NCBI GenBank assembly: GCA_043763625.1
Contig: JAYULL010000176.1
Coordinates: forward strand, 1-6,265
Length of the DNA stretch: 6,265 nt
DNA from: Rubrolithibacter sp043763625
GTDB taxonomy: Bacteria; Bacteroidota; Bacteroidia; Sphingobacteriales; Sphingobacteriaceae
Direction: 5' to 3'
The notes under the pieces are model-generated. The model was not told the origin of the DNA and searched no databases. It was given only the letters and a program-made list of their open reading frames with translations. Below are positions 6,185-6,265 of this stretch, one piece after another. The position numbers were made by a program, and so were the translations under genes. Each line of letters begins with the position of its first letter. Position 1 is the stretch's first letter.

Positions 6185-6265
6185 ATGATAAGAAATTATT
6201 TTAAAACAGCTTTTCGAAGCCTCTTAAAAAACCGACTTTTTTCCCTTATTAATATCGGGGGATTA
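6185..6265 (+). CDS. Third FtsX/MacB-type permease, N-terminal fragment (runs off the window)
   Basis: Twenty-seven codons are visible from ATG 6185 to the last base, without a stop. They begin MIRNYFKTAFRSLLKNRLFS and continue LINIGGL. This matches the conserved start of the two upstream permeases (MIKNYFKTAWRN and MLKNYFKIAWRN) followed by the beginning of TM1 (FSLINIGGL against FSFINVFGL and FSLINVFSL). It is therefore a third tandem paralogue. The gene is cut only by the window edge. It lies 129 bp after the permease 2 stop and has its own heptad leader. Nothing can be said about completeness or periplasmic domains. Confidence 0.88.
   Translation, partial: MIRNYFKTAFRSLLKNRLFSLINIGGL

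Overview
This looks like a chromosomal segment from a Bacteroidota bacterium, probably of the Sphingobacteriaceae/Chitinophagaceae kind. The evidence is moderately AT-rich DNA, start codons without Shine-Dalgarno sequences, and tandem copies of the roughly 800-residue double FtsX/MacB-type permease, an arrangement common in that phylum. The genus cannot be named from sequence alone.

Layout, all genes on the + strand: (1) 1-85, leader; (2) 86-763, a LolD/MacB-type ABC ATPase; (3) 935-3241, a first FtsX/MacB-type permease whose frame is cut by an in-frame TAG, with the missing C-terminus still readable to 3370; (4) 3689-6055, a second, intact 788-residue permease paralogue; (5) 6185 to the window end, the first 27 codons of a third permease. 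The ATPase would energise inner-membrane permease dimers that move a substrate or transmit force across the envelope (mechanotransmission, as in MacB/LolCDE). No periplasmic adaptor, outer-membrane channel or regulator lies in the window, and the substrate is unknown.

The intergenic DNA is more unusual than the genes. Every gene is preceded by a five-unit tract of 7-bp repeats (consensus about AGCTCAA, with a GCT triplet recurring every 7 bp) that ends 3-6 nt before the ATG. Further tracts lie at 766-820 (opposite orientation), 863-876 and 3601-3628. The leaders and first 12-13 codons of permeases 1 and 2 are almost identical (90 of 93 bases) although the gene bodies are strongly diverged. 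The gene ends are also very similar, and each complete permease gene is followed by a GC-rich hairpin of a shared design. The locus therefore looks like a modular tandem array of leader, permease and hairpin units.

The two points most worth following up are the heptad tracts and the nonsense codon in permease 1. I see no CRISPR array, tRNA, rRNA, transposase or phage gene, and nothing that shows a wholly new system.
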